Made by a program: the position numbers and the translations under genes | Notes under the pieces: generated by a model | Databases searched by the model: none | Told to the model about the DNA's origin: nothing | Seen by the model: only the letters and a program-made list of their open reading frames with translations | Shown here: positions 9,079-17,541 of the stretch, in pieces | Layout: every line of letters starts with the position of its first letter | Position numbering within the stretch: position 1 is the stretch's first letter | Assembly (NCBI GenBank): GCA_023249405.1 | Contig: JAHFCR010000023.1 | Coordinates: 1-40,506, forward strand | DNA from: Peptococcaceae bacterium | GTDB taxonomy: Bacteria; Bacillota; DSM-12270; Thermacetogeniales; Thermacetogeniaceae | Length of the DNA: 40,506 nt | Direction of reading: 5' to 3'

Positions 9079-9080
9079 TC

Positions 9081-9146
9081 TCTCCTTTCTAACTTACGGT
9101 AGATTAGCTTAACAGCCGATTACAGACGTCCGCCGCCGAAGCGGCA
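9081..9146. repeat. 66-bp near-identical repeat, copy 1
   Basis: Differs at only two positions from 10865-10930. It covers the 3' end of the corrinoid relic and the ribosome binding site before the MttB gene. The MttB genes on either side are far more diverged, so the block was copied or converted recently. Confidence 0.9.
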
Positions 9147-9357
9147 TCCGGAGCGTATACCCATCAGCGCCGATCTTATGGGCAAAATCCTGAGAAATGG
9201 ATGCACCGCCGATGATCACTCTCGCCTGATCCCGCATGCCCTCTTCTTGCGGTAGCTCGATAGCATCCTTCATATACAGCATGGTAGTGGTGAGCAGGGC
9301 AGATATGGCCGGACTTCCGCCGATCGCACTCTTTGACAGATTTTCCAAGGTTGCCAC
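9104..9357 (-). pseudogene. Degraded corrinoid protein gene (MtbC/MtgC family)
   Basis: A GTG start at 9357 with AAAGGAG gives about 12 residues of a normal corrinoid-protein N-terminus (MATLENLSKSAIG), which then jump to the C-terminal part (AISALLTTTMLYMKDAIEL ... VIIGGASISQDFAHKIGADGY). Compared with the intact protein at 22074-22706, about 130 codons are missing, including the cobalamin-ligating DxHxxG motif (His101). A two-base TA insertion near 9160 then shifts the frame; reading through it restores APDAASAADVCNRLLS and the original stop at 9104. The unshifted frame ends at 9109 with 82 codons. It cannot bind cobalamin in the usual way. It sits exactly where the intact gene sits between paralogues D and C. 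Confidence 0.9.
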
Positions 9358-9383
9358 ATGCCTGCTGCTCCTTTCATCATCGA

Positions 9384-10856
9384 CTATCTAAGTGTCGCTT
9401 CGGTCTTTTCAACAATTGTTCTGATTTTGGCCAGGATATCTTCGGAAAGTTTTTCCGGCTCATGAGTCTTGATAATACTTTGAGCCTTTTCTTTAGCGCG
9501 TTGACCCATGGTCTTTTCCCCAGCTTCAGTCCAGTCCTGAATGCGGCACCTGTTCATCAGGGTCGGCCACCAGAACTCGGTACGGAAGTATTTCAGGGTG
9601 TGCTCTTCGCCTAAGTAGTTCCCACCGGGCTGAACGGCATCGATAACGCCCCGGGCCATTCTTTCCTCGTTCACCTCGACGCCTTTTATAATTCTCCGGG
9701 TCATATCCATGACTTCATCACCCATGACAAGCATCTGCAACGAACCGGTCAAGCCGTATTCCAATTGACCACAGCCATGAATCATGCTGGTGCCGCTCAA
9801 CCCGGCATGCAATATAGAAAATGCCAATTCCAGGCCCGTCTGGGCATCGCTTTCCTTGGCATCGGAAGCACCCGCAAAACCGAAGCTGGGAACCCTGAGA
9901 TAACGAAGAACATTGGCCATGCCGGCCCCCATCAGACTTACTTCCGGAGCTCCATAGGGAAGGATACCGTTCTGTTTATCGTCAATAGTGAAGAAACCCC
10001 CGCCAATAACCGGGGCGCCCTGGCGTACCAGCTGGCTGAGCAGTATTCCCACTAAAACATCAGCCAGGGCCACGACAATCGCTCCTGCAGGAGTGACCGG
10101 AGCGGTATCGCCAGCTATCAGTTTGGTGTTATAGATAAACGGTACTCCGTTTTTCGCAGCCAGTATGACTTTTGCCAATGCCTCATCTGAATGAACGAGA
10201 GTCCCCTCTGTTTGTATGAGAAGAACCATAAAAGGGTTTTTCTGAAATTCCTTTAAACTTCCGGCAATGGCCGCTGCCATATCGATTATTGCCCACTCTT
10301 GTTTGACGCCCTGTACGCTTTGAACAATAGGCTTGACGGTATTGGTTACCAAGGCCTCGAATGCATGGACATCCGCCATAGTGGCCTTGACATCCGTGGG
10401 CAGACCGTTACTCATCACGAAGTCGACATTCTTCAAACCGTCGCATAAAAGCCCGGTAGTAGCAACATCAGCTTTTACCGGTTTTCTCCGCTCGTCGGTC
10501 AAGGGATCGATCACATAAGTATTGTCTTCTCCCGGCCCATAAAAAGCGTTTGTAGTTTCGACCCTCAACGCCCGTTTCCCGTTACGGTTACATAGGGTAA
10601 TCCTGGAAGGAGCAACTTTTGTCGCCCACTCAGACATTGCAGAGGGGATCCTGACTCTATTGCCGTCCACCCAGCAACCCGCTTTTTCAAATATTTCCCG
10701 CGCCTCCGCACATAAAACCTCAGCCCCTGTACGCTCCAAAACCTCCATGGCATTCATGAAGATCTCTTCACATTGATCGTCGCTGAGCATTTTCCAAAGC
10801 GTAGTCTGATTTACCTCGTAATTTGCTCTGGTATAATGGCTTCTTGTTGTGTACAC
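9384..10856 (-). CDS. MttB-family (non-pyrrolysine) corrinoid-dependent methyltransferase, paralogue B
   Basis: A 490-aa MttB-superfamily methyltransferase with no internal amber codon. It starts at GTG 10856 behind AAGGAG. It shares MttB landmarks (GPGEDNTYVIDPLTDERRKP, GCGQLEYGLTGSLQML, VQPGGNYLGEEHTLKYFRTE) and groups by eye with paralogue D (22772-24256), for instance in the EFWWPTL segment near the C-terminus. Where A, C and D have a Cys-Ser/Thr-Asp segment (TAGCSDS), B reads FAGASDAKESD, so the active-site surroundings may differ. It is the first intact gene after the sigma-54 promoter at 11363. The substrate is unknown; a different demethylation step from that of paralogue A is inferred. 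Confidence 0.92.
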   Translation of the reverse strand: MYTTRSHYTRANYEVNQTTLWKMLSDDQCEEIFMNAMEVLERTGAEVLCAEAREIFEKAGCWVDGNRVRIPSAMSEWATKVAPSRITLCNRNGKRALRVETTNAFYGPGEDNTYVIDPLTDERRKPVKADVATTGLLCDGLKNVDFVMSNGLPTDVKATMADVHAFEALVTNTVKPIVQSVQGVKQEWAIIDMAAAIAGSLKEFQKNPFMVLLIQTEGTLVHSDEALAKVILAAKNGVPFIYNTKLIAGDTAPVTPAGAIVVALADVLVGILLSQLVRQGAPVIGGGFFTIDDKQNGILPYGAPEVSLMGAGMANVLRYLRVPSFGFAGASDAKESDAQTGLELAFSILHAGLSGTSMIHGCGQLEYGLTGSLQMLVMGDEVMDMTRRIIKGVEVNEERMARGVIDAVQPGGNYLGEEHTLKYFRTEFWWPTLMNRCRIQDWTEAGEKTMGQRAKEKAQSIIKTHEPEKLSEDILAKIRTIVEKTEATLR

Positions 10857-10864
10857 TTGTCTTC

Positions 10865-10930
10865 TCTCCTTTCTAACTTACGGTAAATTAGCTTAACAGC
10901 CGATTACAGACGTCCACCGCCGAAGCGGCA
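10865..10930. repeat. 66-bp near-identical repeat, copy 2
   Basis: Matches 9081-9146 at 64 of 66 positions, counted by eye. It includes the end of the second corrinoid relic and the ribosome binding site of paralogue B. Confidence 0.9.
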
Positions 10931-11007
10931 CGGATCACATACCCCACGCTTTACCTTGGCCAGACTTCCGCTGATCACACTTCTTGGCAGATCTTCTAAG
11001 GCGCCAC
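10888..11007 (-). pseudogene. Second, more reduced corrinoid protein relic
   Basis: A GTG at 11007 behind AAAGGAG is followed by a frameshifted match to the start of the first relic (LEDLPRSVISG against LENLSKSAIGG), a short unrelated stretch, and then the extreme 3' end in the shared 66-bp block. Only about 40 codons' length remains, and the reading frame is broken by a TAG after three codons. The intact gene would have been the first of operon 1. Confidence 0.78.
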
Positions 11008-11362
11008 ATGCCTGTTGCTCCTTTCATGATTGGTTTGTGTTATTTATTGTGCTCATACTCAAAACCTGGCCTTACCTTCCTTTTTCGTCGGCCTCAGCAC
11101 ACCACACCCAAAACCTCACAATTGAACATCAAGAACCATCCTTCACCAGGCCATCCGCTTACGTGAATCTTCTTTTTAAGCCCACACCGGTTAAGATTTA
11201 CCTCCCTCATTGGAATAATTTCTTTCCAATGGCCTGCCTTAACAATCTCCATTTCTCCGCCAGATGGCGCTTGAACACTTTTTTAAAATCTCCATCGGTA
11301 AAACATGCCATACCCCGATCTTGCCCTGCAATTCAAGCGCACTATACCTATAATGCTTATAT

Positions 11363-11379
11363 TGCAAACATTGTGCCAG
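11363..11379 (-). promoter_or_regulatory. Sigma-54 (-24/-12) promoter of operon 1
   Basis: Minus strand reads TGGCAC, 5 bases, TTGCA, matching the sigma-54 consensus TGGCAC-N5-TTGCW at every conserved position. The expected transcription start is near 11352, giving a leader of about 345 bases before the first corrinoid relic. The enhancer-binding protein at 9-1823 is the likely activator (inference). Confidence 0.85.
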
Positions 11380-11578
11380 CTTCTTGGCATGCAATTAGGT
11401 CTGACGAAAGGCTTTTCTGCCGATCAGGGAATTGAGCCAGTCTCGTTTTGGGACACGTTCTGTAAAAATACCGGCATAGTGCGATTCTCATCCATTTTTT
11501 AATGGTATAAATGTCTCATTATAGGACTTGTTACCGCTCGATCTTCCCGGCTGAGGCGGTTATATCCCTGGATAAGCT

Positions 11579-11621
11579 CTTGCGCCTTCGCCGATGGCTC
11601 GGCGCAAGCCAAGTTTTTTTA
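11579..11621 (+). terminator. Rho-independent terminator-like hairpin
   Basis: A perfect 8-bp stem (CTTGCGCC with GGCGCAAG) is followed within a few bases by seven T on the plus strand. No plus-strand gene ends nearby, so it may be left over from a lost gene or insulate the sigma-54 promoter region. Confidence 0.55.
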
Positions 11622-11899
11622 TAAGGCTTCAGTAGGAGAGGGTGCTTAGCCGTCCTCTACTGTTCAGCCAATCTTAATGAACCCAATAGCATCGGCAGTT
11701 GACGAATTCTGAACAGAATCGCTGTCTATTCAATGCCAATATCATCCCGGGAAGAGGAAGACACCCCCGTCTCTTGTGCTGCTGTGTTACTAGAAGCACC
11801 GGGGGCGTCTATTTTAGATAGCAGATCTTCATTTTGCTAGTATTAACCACCAATAGAAGGGTGCTGTTGGTGAGGAGCATGGATAATTTCTGTTTCCGC

Positions 11900-11937
11900 T
11901 GCCAGCGCTCCGCCTAAGTTTACGGGTAGCGCTGGCA
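11900..11937 (-). terminator. Stem-loop at the end of operon 2
   Basis: A perfect 10-bp inverted repeat (TGCCAGCGCT / AGCGCTGGCA) with an 18-base loop, 25 bases after the last gene of operon 2. No clear T run on the minus strand, so it could be a weak terminator or a 3'-end stabiliser. Confidence 0.45.
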
Positions 11938-11961
11938 TCATTTTACCCAGAAAAATCTCGA

Positions 11962-12453
11962 CTAAATCTTTATATAGCGGACTTCATGCTGACTCCAACT
12001 GAGGAACCGTTCCACGTCGTTATAGGAAATTTCGATCGTCGCCGTGTTGACATTCGGATGCATACAAAGGCTTTTCATTCCCACCAGGTCTCTATCGATC
12101 AACACCTTGACGCTTTTATTCAGGTCGTTGAGCAATCCGAAGGGGCTAACCGCACCCGCCTTTAAGCCCAAATATTTAAAAAGTCTCTCTTCTGAAGCAA
12201 AGCTCAGGGACGTACACCCAATCTGCTCGGAAAGGCTCTTCAAGTCAACTCGTTTAGAACTTCCCATAACTATGAGGTAATGCTCATCACCTTTTCGGTT
12301 TCTGGTGAAAAGGTTCTTGCAATGCATCGCTTCTCCAATCCCTACCTTATCGAGATCTTCCATGGTAAATACCGGTTCATGCTCGAACCTGTGATATGAA
12401 ATTTGCAAGTCGTTTAAAGTATCATATACTCTCTGCTCGATCTCGGTGATCAT
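11962..12453 (-). CDS. YbaK/ProX-family prolyl-tRNA editing protein (PrdX-like)
   Basis: A 163-aa protein of the prolyl-tRNA synthetase-associated/YbaK fold, whose members hydrolyse mischarged aminoacyl-tRNAs, typically Ala- or Cys-tRNAPro, in trans. Seen: HCKNLFTRNRKGDEHYLIVM, the K-RVDLKSL segment, GAVSPFGLLND and HPN-NTATIEIS, the usual landmarks of the ProXp-ala/PrdX group. Full length for the family. It lies 41 bases after livF with a weak ribosome binding site, so it appears to be the last gene of operon 2. Its presence in an amine-demethylation operon is odd; it could protect against mischarging by an amino acid made or imported by the pathway (inference). Confidence 0.85.
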   Translation of the reverse strand: MITEIEQRVYDTLNDLQISYHRFEHEPVFTMEDLDKVGIGEAMHCKNLFTRNRKGDEHYLIVMGSSKRVDLKSLSEQIGCTSLSFASEERLFKYLGLKAGAVSPFGLLNDLNKSVKVLIDRDLVGMKSLCMHPNVNTATIEISYNDVERFLSWSQHEVRYIKI

Positions 12454-12494
12454 TGTTTGTTGGCCCCTACTGTTTTTTTGCGTTTTTGCCGCCG

Positions 12495-13202
12495 CTAATC
12501 TTCCATGCCGAGGTAGACTCGCTGCACCATCTCATTCTGCAGCAGGTCCTGCGACATGCCTTCGACAGCAATCACCCCGTTCTCCATCACGTAACCCCTG
12601 TCAGCCACATTCAGCGCCAGAAACACGTTCTGTTCCACCATCAGGATCGGTATCCCCTGGAGATTGATATTCTTGATGCTTTCAAAAATGCTTTCCACGA
12701 CGATCGGCGCCAGGCCGAGCGACGGTTCGTCCATAAGAATTATCTGCGGCTTTGCCATAATTGCCCTACCGATGGCCAGCATCTGCTGCTCTCCTCCGGA
12801 CAGGGTGCCTGCCTGCTGTTTAAGGCGCTCTTTGAGGACGGGGAAGAGGGTAAAAACCTTCTCCATGTCCTGCTGAACTTCTGAGTCACGCCGCAGATAT
12901 GCTCCCATTTCCAGGTTTTCCCGCACGTTCATGCCGGCAAATACCCTTCTCCCTTCCGGGACCATTGCCATCTTTTTAGCAGCTATCTTATCCGAAGGCA
13001 TTTTGGTGATATTCTCTCCATTTAGCTCTACACTGCCCTTTACATTGCTGATCACTCCCGTGATCGCCTTCAGAGTAGATGTTTTCCCGGCTCCGTTATT
13101 TCCGATCAGAGTGACCAGCTCGCCCGCTTCCACATTTAGCGTAATGCCATGAACTGCCCTGATCGCTCCGTAACTTACTTCCAGATTCTTTACTGTCAGC
13201 AT
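12495..13202 (-). CDS. livF: Branched-chain amino acid-type ABC transporter ATP-binding protein LivF
   Basis: A 235-aa cytoplasmic ATPase of a high-affinity uptake transporter. Seen: Walker A GNNGAGKTS, Q-loop region, signature LSGGEQQML, Walker B IILMDEPSLGLAP and switch His region; the C-terminus EGMSQDLLQNEMVQRVYLGMED is typical of LivF. It follows livG by 15 bases and completes a five-gene Liv cassette. A relic of the 3' end of a homologous gene is present at 35819-35870. Confidence 0.95.
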   Translation of the reverse strand: MLTVKNLEVSYGAIRAVHGITLNVEAGELVTLIGNNGAGKTSTLKAITGVISNVKGSVELNGENITKMPSDKIAAKKMAMVPEGRRVFAGMNVRENLEMGAYLRRDSEVQQDMEKVFTLFPVLKERLKQQAGTLSGGEQQMLAIGRAIMAKPQIILMDEPSLGLAPIVVESIFESIKNINLQGIPILMVEQNVFLALNVADRGYVMENGVIAVEGMSQDLLQNEMVQRVYLGMED

Positions 13203-13217
13203 GGAGACACCACCCTA

Positions 13218-14003
13218 TTATTTAACTTTTGCATATGTCGTCAGCTCACCCTTGCCCAGGTATGCCTCTATTACCTTGGGATCGTGCAGCACATCATCCG
13301 GATTTCCATCTGCAATTTTTCGGCCATGATCGAGCACGATAATGCGGTCTGAGATCCACCGCACTACCCGCATGTTATGCTCGATGACGACGACTGTCTT
13401 GTGCAGCTCGTTCTTGATCCTGGTGATGAACTGCATCAGATCCTTGCCCTCGCCAACATTCATGCCGGATGAAGGTTCGTCCAGCAGGACTATTTCCGGA
13501 TCGCTCACCAACGCTCTGGCAATTTCAACCCGGCGCTGCTCTCCATAGGGCAGCGCAGTCGCCATCAGGTCTGCTTTGGGGAGGAGGTCCAATAGTTCAA
13601 GCGCCTCTTCTGCCTTCTTTCTCATGGTGCTCTCGACGTAATTGTATCGATGCGGGAGGAAAACATCGATCAGCGCGGGCTTGAGCTTGGAATGGAAGCC
13701 GACCATCACATTATCCAGCACTGTCATCGTGGGGAACAGGCGAATGTTTTGAAAGGTGCGGGAAATCCCGAGGCTGTGTATTTTGTGCGCCGGCATATTC
13801 CCCATTGATCGCTCACGGAATTTGATGTCGCCGCTGGTTAACTTGTATGCTCCGGTGATCAGGTTGAAGAGCGTGGTCTTTCCCGCCCCGTTGGGACCGA
13901 TAATGCTGGCGATCTTCCCCTCTTCAATATCGGCAGTCACTGCGTCTACCGCCCGTACACCGCCAAAAAGCTTGGAAGCCTCTTCGATCTTTATTATGGC
14001 CAC
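13218..14003 (-). CDS. livG: Branched-chain amino acid-type ABC transporter ATP-binding protein LivG
   Basis: A 261-aa ATPase with Walker A GPNGAGKTT, signature LPYGEQRRVEIARAL, Walker B IVLLDEPSSGMN and the C-terminal extension (DHGRKIADGNPDDVLHDPKVIEAYLG) that marks LivG. It starts at GTG 14003, 12 bases after livM. It pairs with LivF to drive import of the ligand bound by the lipoprotein encoded at 16119-17279. Confidence 0.95.
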   Translation of the reverse strand: MAIIKIEEASKLFGGVRAVDAVTADIEEGKIASIIGPNGAGKTTLFNLITGAYKLTSGDIKFRERSMGNMPAHKIHSLGISRTFQNIRLFPTMTVLDNVMVGFHSKLKPALIDVFLPHRYNYVESTMRKKAEEALELLDLLPKADLMATALPYGEQRRVEIARALVSDPEIVLLDEPSSGMNVGEGKDLMQFITRIKNELHKTVVVIEHNMRVVRWISDRIIVLDHGRKIADGNPDDVLHDPKVIEAYLGKGELTTYAKVK

Positions 14004-14015
14004 GTGTAATCATCC

Positions 14016-14981
14016 CTACTTTCTTGGCTCAGCCAAAGCCAAGCTACGTCGCTTGAATTTTGGCCAATGTACGTCCGCGCTCCAGATACCTTGCGGCCGG
14101 TAGATCATCACTACCACCATCACTACTCCCACCACCAGCATGCGCCACTCCAGCAGGAAACGGAAGACTTCCGGGAAAAGCAACAACACGATAGTGCCGA
14201 TCACGGGTCCGATAACGGTGCCTGCGCCGCCCAGGAAGACCATGGCCAACATCATTTCCGAGTCCAGGTAAGTAAATGTGTCCGGGCTAATGAAGGTGAT
14301 GTAGTGAGCATAGAAGCTCCCGGCCAGACCGGCAAACACACCGCCGAGTGCAAAAGCCAGGATCTTATACTTGGTAGTATTGATTCCCATAAACTCTGCG
14401 GCATCATCGTCATCCCGCAACGCCCGGAACGCCCGACCCAAGAATGAGCCACTGATCCGATAGACAAGAAACAACGATACCAAGAAGAAGAACACGATAA
14501 AGTAATAGTATTCCACACGGTTGAAGGGTGTCGCCCCGAACAGGTGCGGGCGGGGAATTCCCGGCAATCCCATGGGGCCGTGTGTCAAGGTATCCCAGTT
14601 AGTCAGTATCAGCCTGAAAATTTCACCAAACCCCAGCGTGGCAATAGCCAGGTAGTCCCCCCGTAACCGTAGCACGGGAAAGCCCAATGCTGCCCCGAAT
14701 ATTGCAGTCATAATCATCGCCCCGATTGCCGCCAGCCACAGCGGAAACCCCAGCTTCATCACCAGCAGGGCGGATGTATAGGCTCCCATTCCGTAGAAAG
14801 CAGCATGTCCCAGTGAGAACAATCCTGCCTGACCCAGAATGATCTCCAGCCCCAGCACCAGGATACCGTAAATAGCAATCGTGACCAGGATGTGCAACAC
14901 GTAGTCGCTTCGGACCACCAAGGGCACAACAGCCAGAACCGTAATGATTAACAGATACTGTATCAATTTATTTAAGCTCAA
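14016..14981 (-). CDS. livM: Branched-chain amino acid-type ABC transporter permease LivM
   Basis: A 321-aa polytopic inner-membrane permease with several hydrophobic spans and the LivM landmark LGLEIILGQAGLFSLGHAAFYGMGAYTSALL (shown here only by its key residues GQAGLFSLGHAAFYG) and GDYLAIATLGFGEI. It starts at TTG 14981 with a GGGGGGAAG ribosome binding site. Spacing to livH is 12 bases and to livG 12 bases, all consistent with one transcript. Confidence 0.94.
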   Translation of the reverse strand: MSLNKLIQYLLIITVLAVVPLVVRSDYVLHILVTIAIYGILVLGLEIILGQAGLFSLGHAAFYGMGAYTSALLVMKLGFPLWLAAIGAMIMTAIFGAALGFPVLRLRGDYLAIATLGFGEIFRLILTNWDTLTHGPMGLPGIPRPHLFGATPFNRVEYYYFIVFFFLVSLFLVYRISGSFLGRAFRALRDDDDAAEFMGINTTKYKILAFALGGVFAGLAGSFYAHYITFISPDTFTYLDSEMMLAMVFLGGAGTVIGPVIGTIVLLLFPEVFRFLLEWRMLVVGVVMVVVMIYRPQGIWSADVHWPKFKRRSLALAEPRK

Positions 14982-14993
14982 GCTGCTTCCCCC

Positions 14994-15866
14994 CTACACT
15001 CTCTTCTGGTAGATGAAGGCATTAAATAAACCACCGGGTTTGAATAAGAGAACGAGAATCATTACCGCAAAAGCAATGCCATCCCGATAGCTGGAGAGTA
15101 CTGACGCACCGAAATTTTCCACCACTCCCAGAATCAGGCCTCCGATCATTGCTCCGGGTATGCTGCCGATGCCGCCCAGGATAGCTGCCGTAAAGGCTTT
15201 GAGCCCGGCCGAAAAACCCATGGTCGCATAGACTGCATCGTAGTACATTCCCACCAGTAACCCTGCCGCTCCTCCCAGGGCCGACCCGATAAAGAATGTC
15301 ACCATTACCACCTGATCCATACTGATTCCCATCAGACCAGCTGTTTCGGAGTCTTCCGAAGCAGCCCTGATCGCCTTGCCGTAACGCGTACCGTTGATAA
15401 ACCACTGTAGAAGCAGCATCAAAACTACTGCCGTCACCAGGGTCAGAATCTGGGTGGTATTGATCAAGGCATTTCCCAGGTGAAATCCCTTAACCGCCAG
15501 GAGCTTAGGAATGGGATAGGTTTCTGACCCGATCAGAAGGCGCGCAAGATTAGACAATATTAGCGACATCCCGATGGCGCTTGTAGTAACCACCAGACGC
15601 GGCGCATGCCTTAAAGGCCTGTAAGCTATGCGTTCAATGACCACCCCAAGCACTCCGGTTAATAGCATCGTCAAAAGCAAGACCACTATGAAATTTGGCC
15701 CGATAAACTTTGCTGACAACAACCCTAGGAACGCGCCCCACATAAAGACGTCGCCGTGAGCAAAATTTATAAATTTCATCACTCCGTAGACCATCGTGTA
15801 CCCTAACGCAATCAGAGCGTATACGCTGCCCAGCATCAGACCGTTGATCAGCTGCTGTAAGAACAT
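14994..15866 (-). CDS. livH: Branched-chain amino acid-type ABC transporter permease LivH
   Basis: A 290-aa polytopic permease. LivH signatures include NGLMLGSVYALIALGYTMVYG, MKFINFAHGDVFM and GIGSIPGAMIGGLILG. It forms the membrane channel with LivM. It is separated from the substrate-binding protein gene by 250 bases containing a GC-rich stem-loop. Confidence 0.94.
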   Translation of the reverse strand: MFLQQLINGLMLGSVYALIALGYTMVYGVMKFINFAHGDVFMWGAFLGLLSAKFIGPNFIVVLLLTMLLTGVLGVVIERIAYRPLRHAPRLVVTTSAIGMSLILSNLARLLIGSETYPIPKLLAVKGFHLGNALINTTQILTLVTAVVLMLLLQWFINGTRYGKAIRAASEDSETAGLMGISMDQVVMVTFFIGSALGGAAGLLVGMYYDAVYATMGFSAGLKAFTAAILGGIGSIPGAMIGGLILGVVENFGASVLSSYRDGIAFAVMILVLLFKPGGLFNAFIYQKRV

Positions 15867-16027
15867 CTACCTACCTTCCCTCTAGCCTCCCGGCCAATCC
15901 TTGTTGTATCTGCTCAGGTAGCCAGAATTCAGAATGCCCCGGAAATATGCTTCCATCGGATGGCCGACCGGGTGCCCTCTACCGCATCCAGGCTTACCGC
16001 CCGGCCTGAAAGAATGTGAGCACAATG

Positions 16028-16044
16028 CCGGGCTGTAAGCCCGG
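16028..16044. terminator. Stem-loop between substrate-binding protein and permease genes
   Basis: CCGGGCT, 3-base loop, AGCCCGG. It lies within the 252-base gap, so it may let the binding-protein message accumulate above the permease message, as often happens in binding-protein operons (inference). The rest of the gap shows nothing. Confidence 0.5.
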
Positions 16045-16118
16045 TTCTTTCATTCGACCCCTGTTTTCTGGCTCCTGAGCAGTTACTCCTCGTTAATGAT
16101 TCAAAGCTTCATTGGCAG

Positions 16119-17279
16119 CTATTTCTGGTAAAGCACCCACTGCCCGTCCTTCACGGTAAGCTTCTCCATCGAGGGGCGCTTAGCATCATGATGCTGGTCG
16201 AAGGTGATGCTTCCCGTCACTCCCTCATATGGTGTCGTCATGCTAGAGAGGGCTGCCTGCAGTTTGTCATGGTCTGTCCCAACAGCAGCGATAGTCTTGG
16301 CCAACAATTTCATGGCATCGTAGTCCAGGGCGGCATAGGTGCCCGGGGTGTCGTTGTATGCAGTCTTATAGGCATCGATGAAGCTCTTGATATTCGGACG
16401 CGTATCGTTCGGCGTAAACAGTCCGGATACATGGAACCCCTCTACAGCGCTTCCGCCCAGGGTTATCAGGCTCTTCTCATACAGGCCGTCTGTACCGTAT
16501 ACAGGTACGTCCAGGCCAACCGTAGGCATCTGCTTGGCAATCAATGCTCCCTCTGTGTAGAGACCGGCGATAAACAGGGAGTCAGAACCGGCGTTCTTGG
16601 CGCTGGTCAATAGTGAGGTGTAGTCCTTGGTCTGCCCTAATTCATAGCTCCAGCCTCCGGCTACCTTCCCACCCAGCGATGCCATGTCGCTGGTTACTGC
16701 GTCCTTGATGCCGCGCCCATAATCGTCGTTCTCATAGATGATGCCCACGTTTTTGTGCCCCTCGTCGAACAGCCACTGAGTGACTATCCCTGACTGGAAG
16801 GCATCGGTAACCGATATCCGGAACAGGTATTGGAAGTTCTGCTGGGAAATTACCGGCGATGTTCCTACGTGGATCACGGGCAACTTCGCCTGCTCGAAGA
16901 TGGGGGCTTCAGAAAGAACGCAGGAGCTGTTGTAGTTGCCCAGGACCGCCGTGATGCTGCTGTCCGCAGTAAACTTGGTAGCAATGTTGGCTGCTTCTTT
17001 CGGGTCGGACTTGTCATCTTGGGGAGAGAGTTCGATCTGCTTACCGCTGATGCCGCCAGACGCGTTTATTTCTTTGACTGCCAATTTGGCGCCGTTCAGC
17101 ATCTGTTGCCCGTCATTGGCGCATGCGCCCGTCAGCGGAGCTACCCAACCGATCTTGATGGTCTGTCCACTGCTCGTGCCGCTATTGCTCTTACCGCTAC
17201 ACCCCGCTAAAACCAGAGTGCTGGACAACATGACTGCCAGGATTACGAAAATCAAGGCCTTGCTCTTCATGTTGATCAT
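16119..17279 (-). CDS. Liv-type ABC transporter substrate-binding lipoprotein
   Basis: A 386-aa periplasmic-binding-fold (type I) lipoprotein anchored on the outside of the membrane. Seen: a signal peptide with a basic start (INMKSK), a hydrophobic core and lipobox LAGC, a Ser/Gly-rich linker, then IKIGWVAPLTGACANDGQQM, the usual start of the LivJ/LivK family. The open frame goes back to 17327, but ATG 17279 gives a proper signal peptide. Family members bind leucine-type amino acids, amides, urea or aromatic acids. Its place directly after demethylation genes suggests a methylated amine or betaine ligand (inference). Confidence 0.93.
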   Translation of the reverse strand: MINMKSKALIFVILAVMLSSTLVLAGCSGKSNSGTSSGQTIKIGWVAPLTGACANDGQQMLNGAKLAVKEINASGGISGKQIELSPQDDKSDPKEAANIATKFTADSSITAVLGNYNSSCVLSEAPIFEQAKLPVIHVGTSPVISQQNFQYLFRISVTDAFQSGIVTQWLFDEGHKNVGIIYENDDYGRGIKDAVTSDMASLGGKVAGGWSYELGQTKDYTSLLTSAKNAGSDSLFIAGLYTEGALIAKQMPTVGLDVPVYGTDGLYEKSLITLGGSAVEGFHVSGLFTPNDTRPNIKSFIDAYKTAYNDTPGTYAALDYDAMKLLAKTIAAVGTDHDKLQAALSSMTTPYEGVTGSITFDQHHDAKRPSMEKLTVKDGQWVLYQK

Positions 17280-17541
17280 GACTTTCTCAGACCCCCTCCT
17301 ATAATGGTAGTGCTTACGAAGTCTCAAGACTGTGCACCTTCCGGACTCGCTCTTCGATGTGCGTTTCTCGTCTGAGGCATACAGGCTGCAGTCATAACGA
17401 CCTTTGCAGCGTTTACAGAGCTACCAATAATTAAGTAATCGAGCCCGAAACTCCCGGTATTCACCGGAATTTTTAGAAACCAACTCCGTCTTCCATCCCT
17501 TGATCATGGACATCCCTGGTCAAAAATCAGTCTATTCTACA

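Larger units (their letters stand above)
11008..11961. other. Long intergenic region holding the operon 1 promoter
   Basis: No convincing gene in 950 bases. It contains a sigma-54 promoter (minus strand), a leader of about 345 bases to the first relic, a terminator-like hairpin for plus-strand transcription, an imperfect 11-bp stem around 11750-11807, and a 10-bp perfect inverted repeat at the end of operon 2. The short open frames here show no coding character. Confidence 0.6.
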
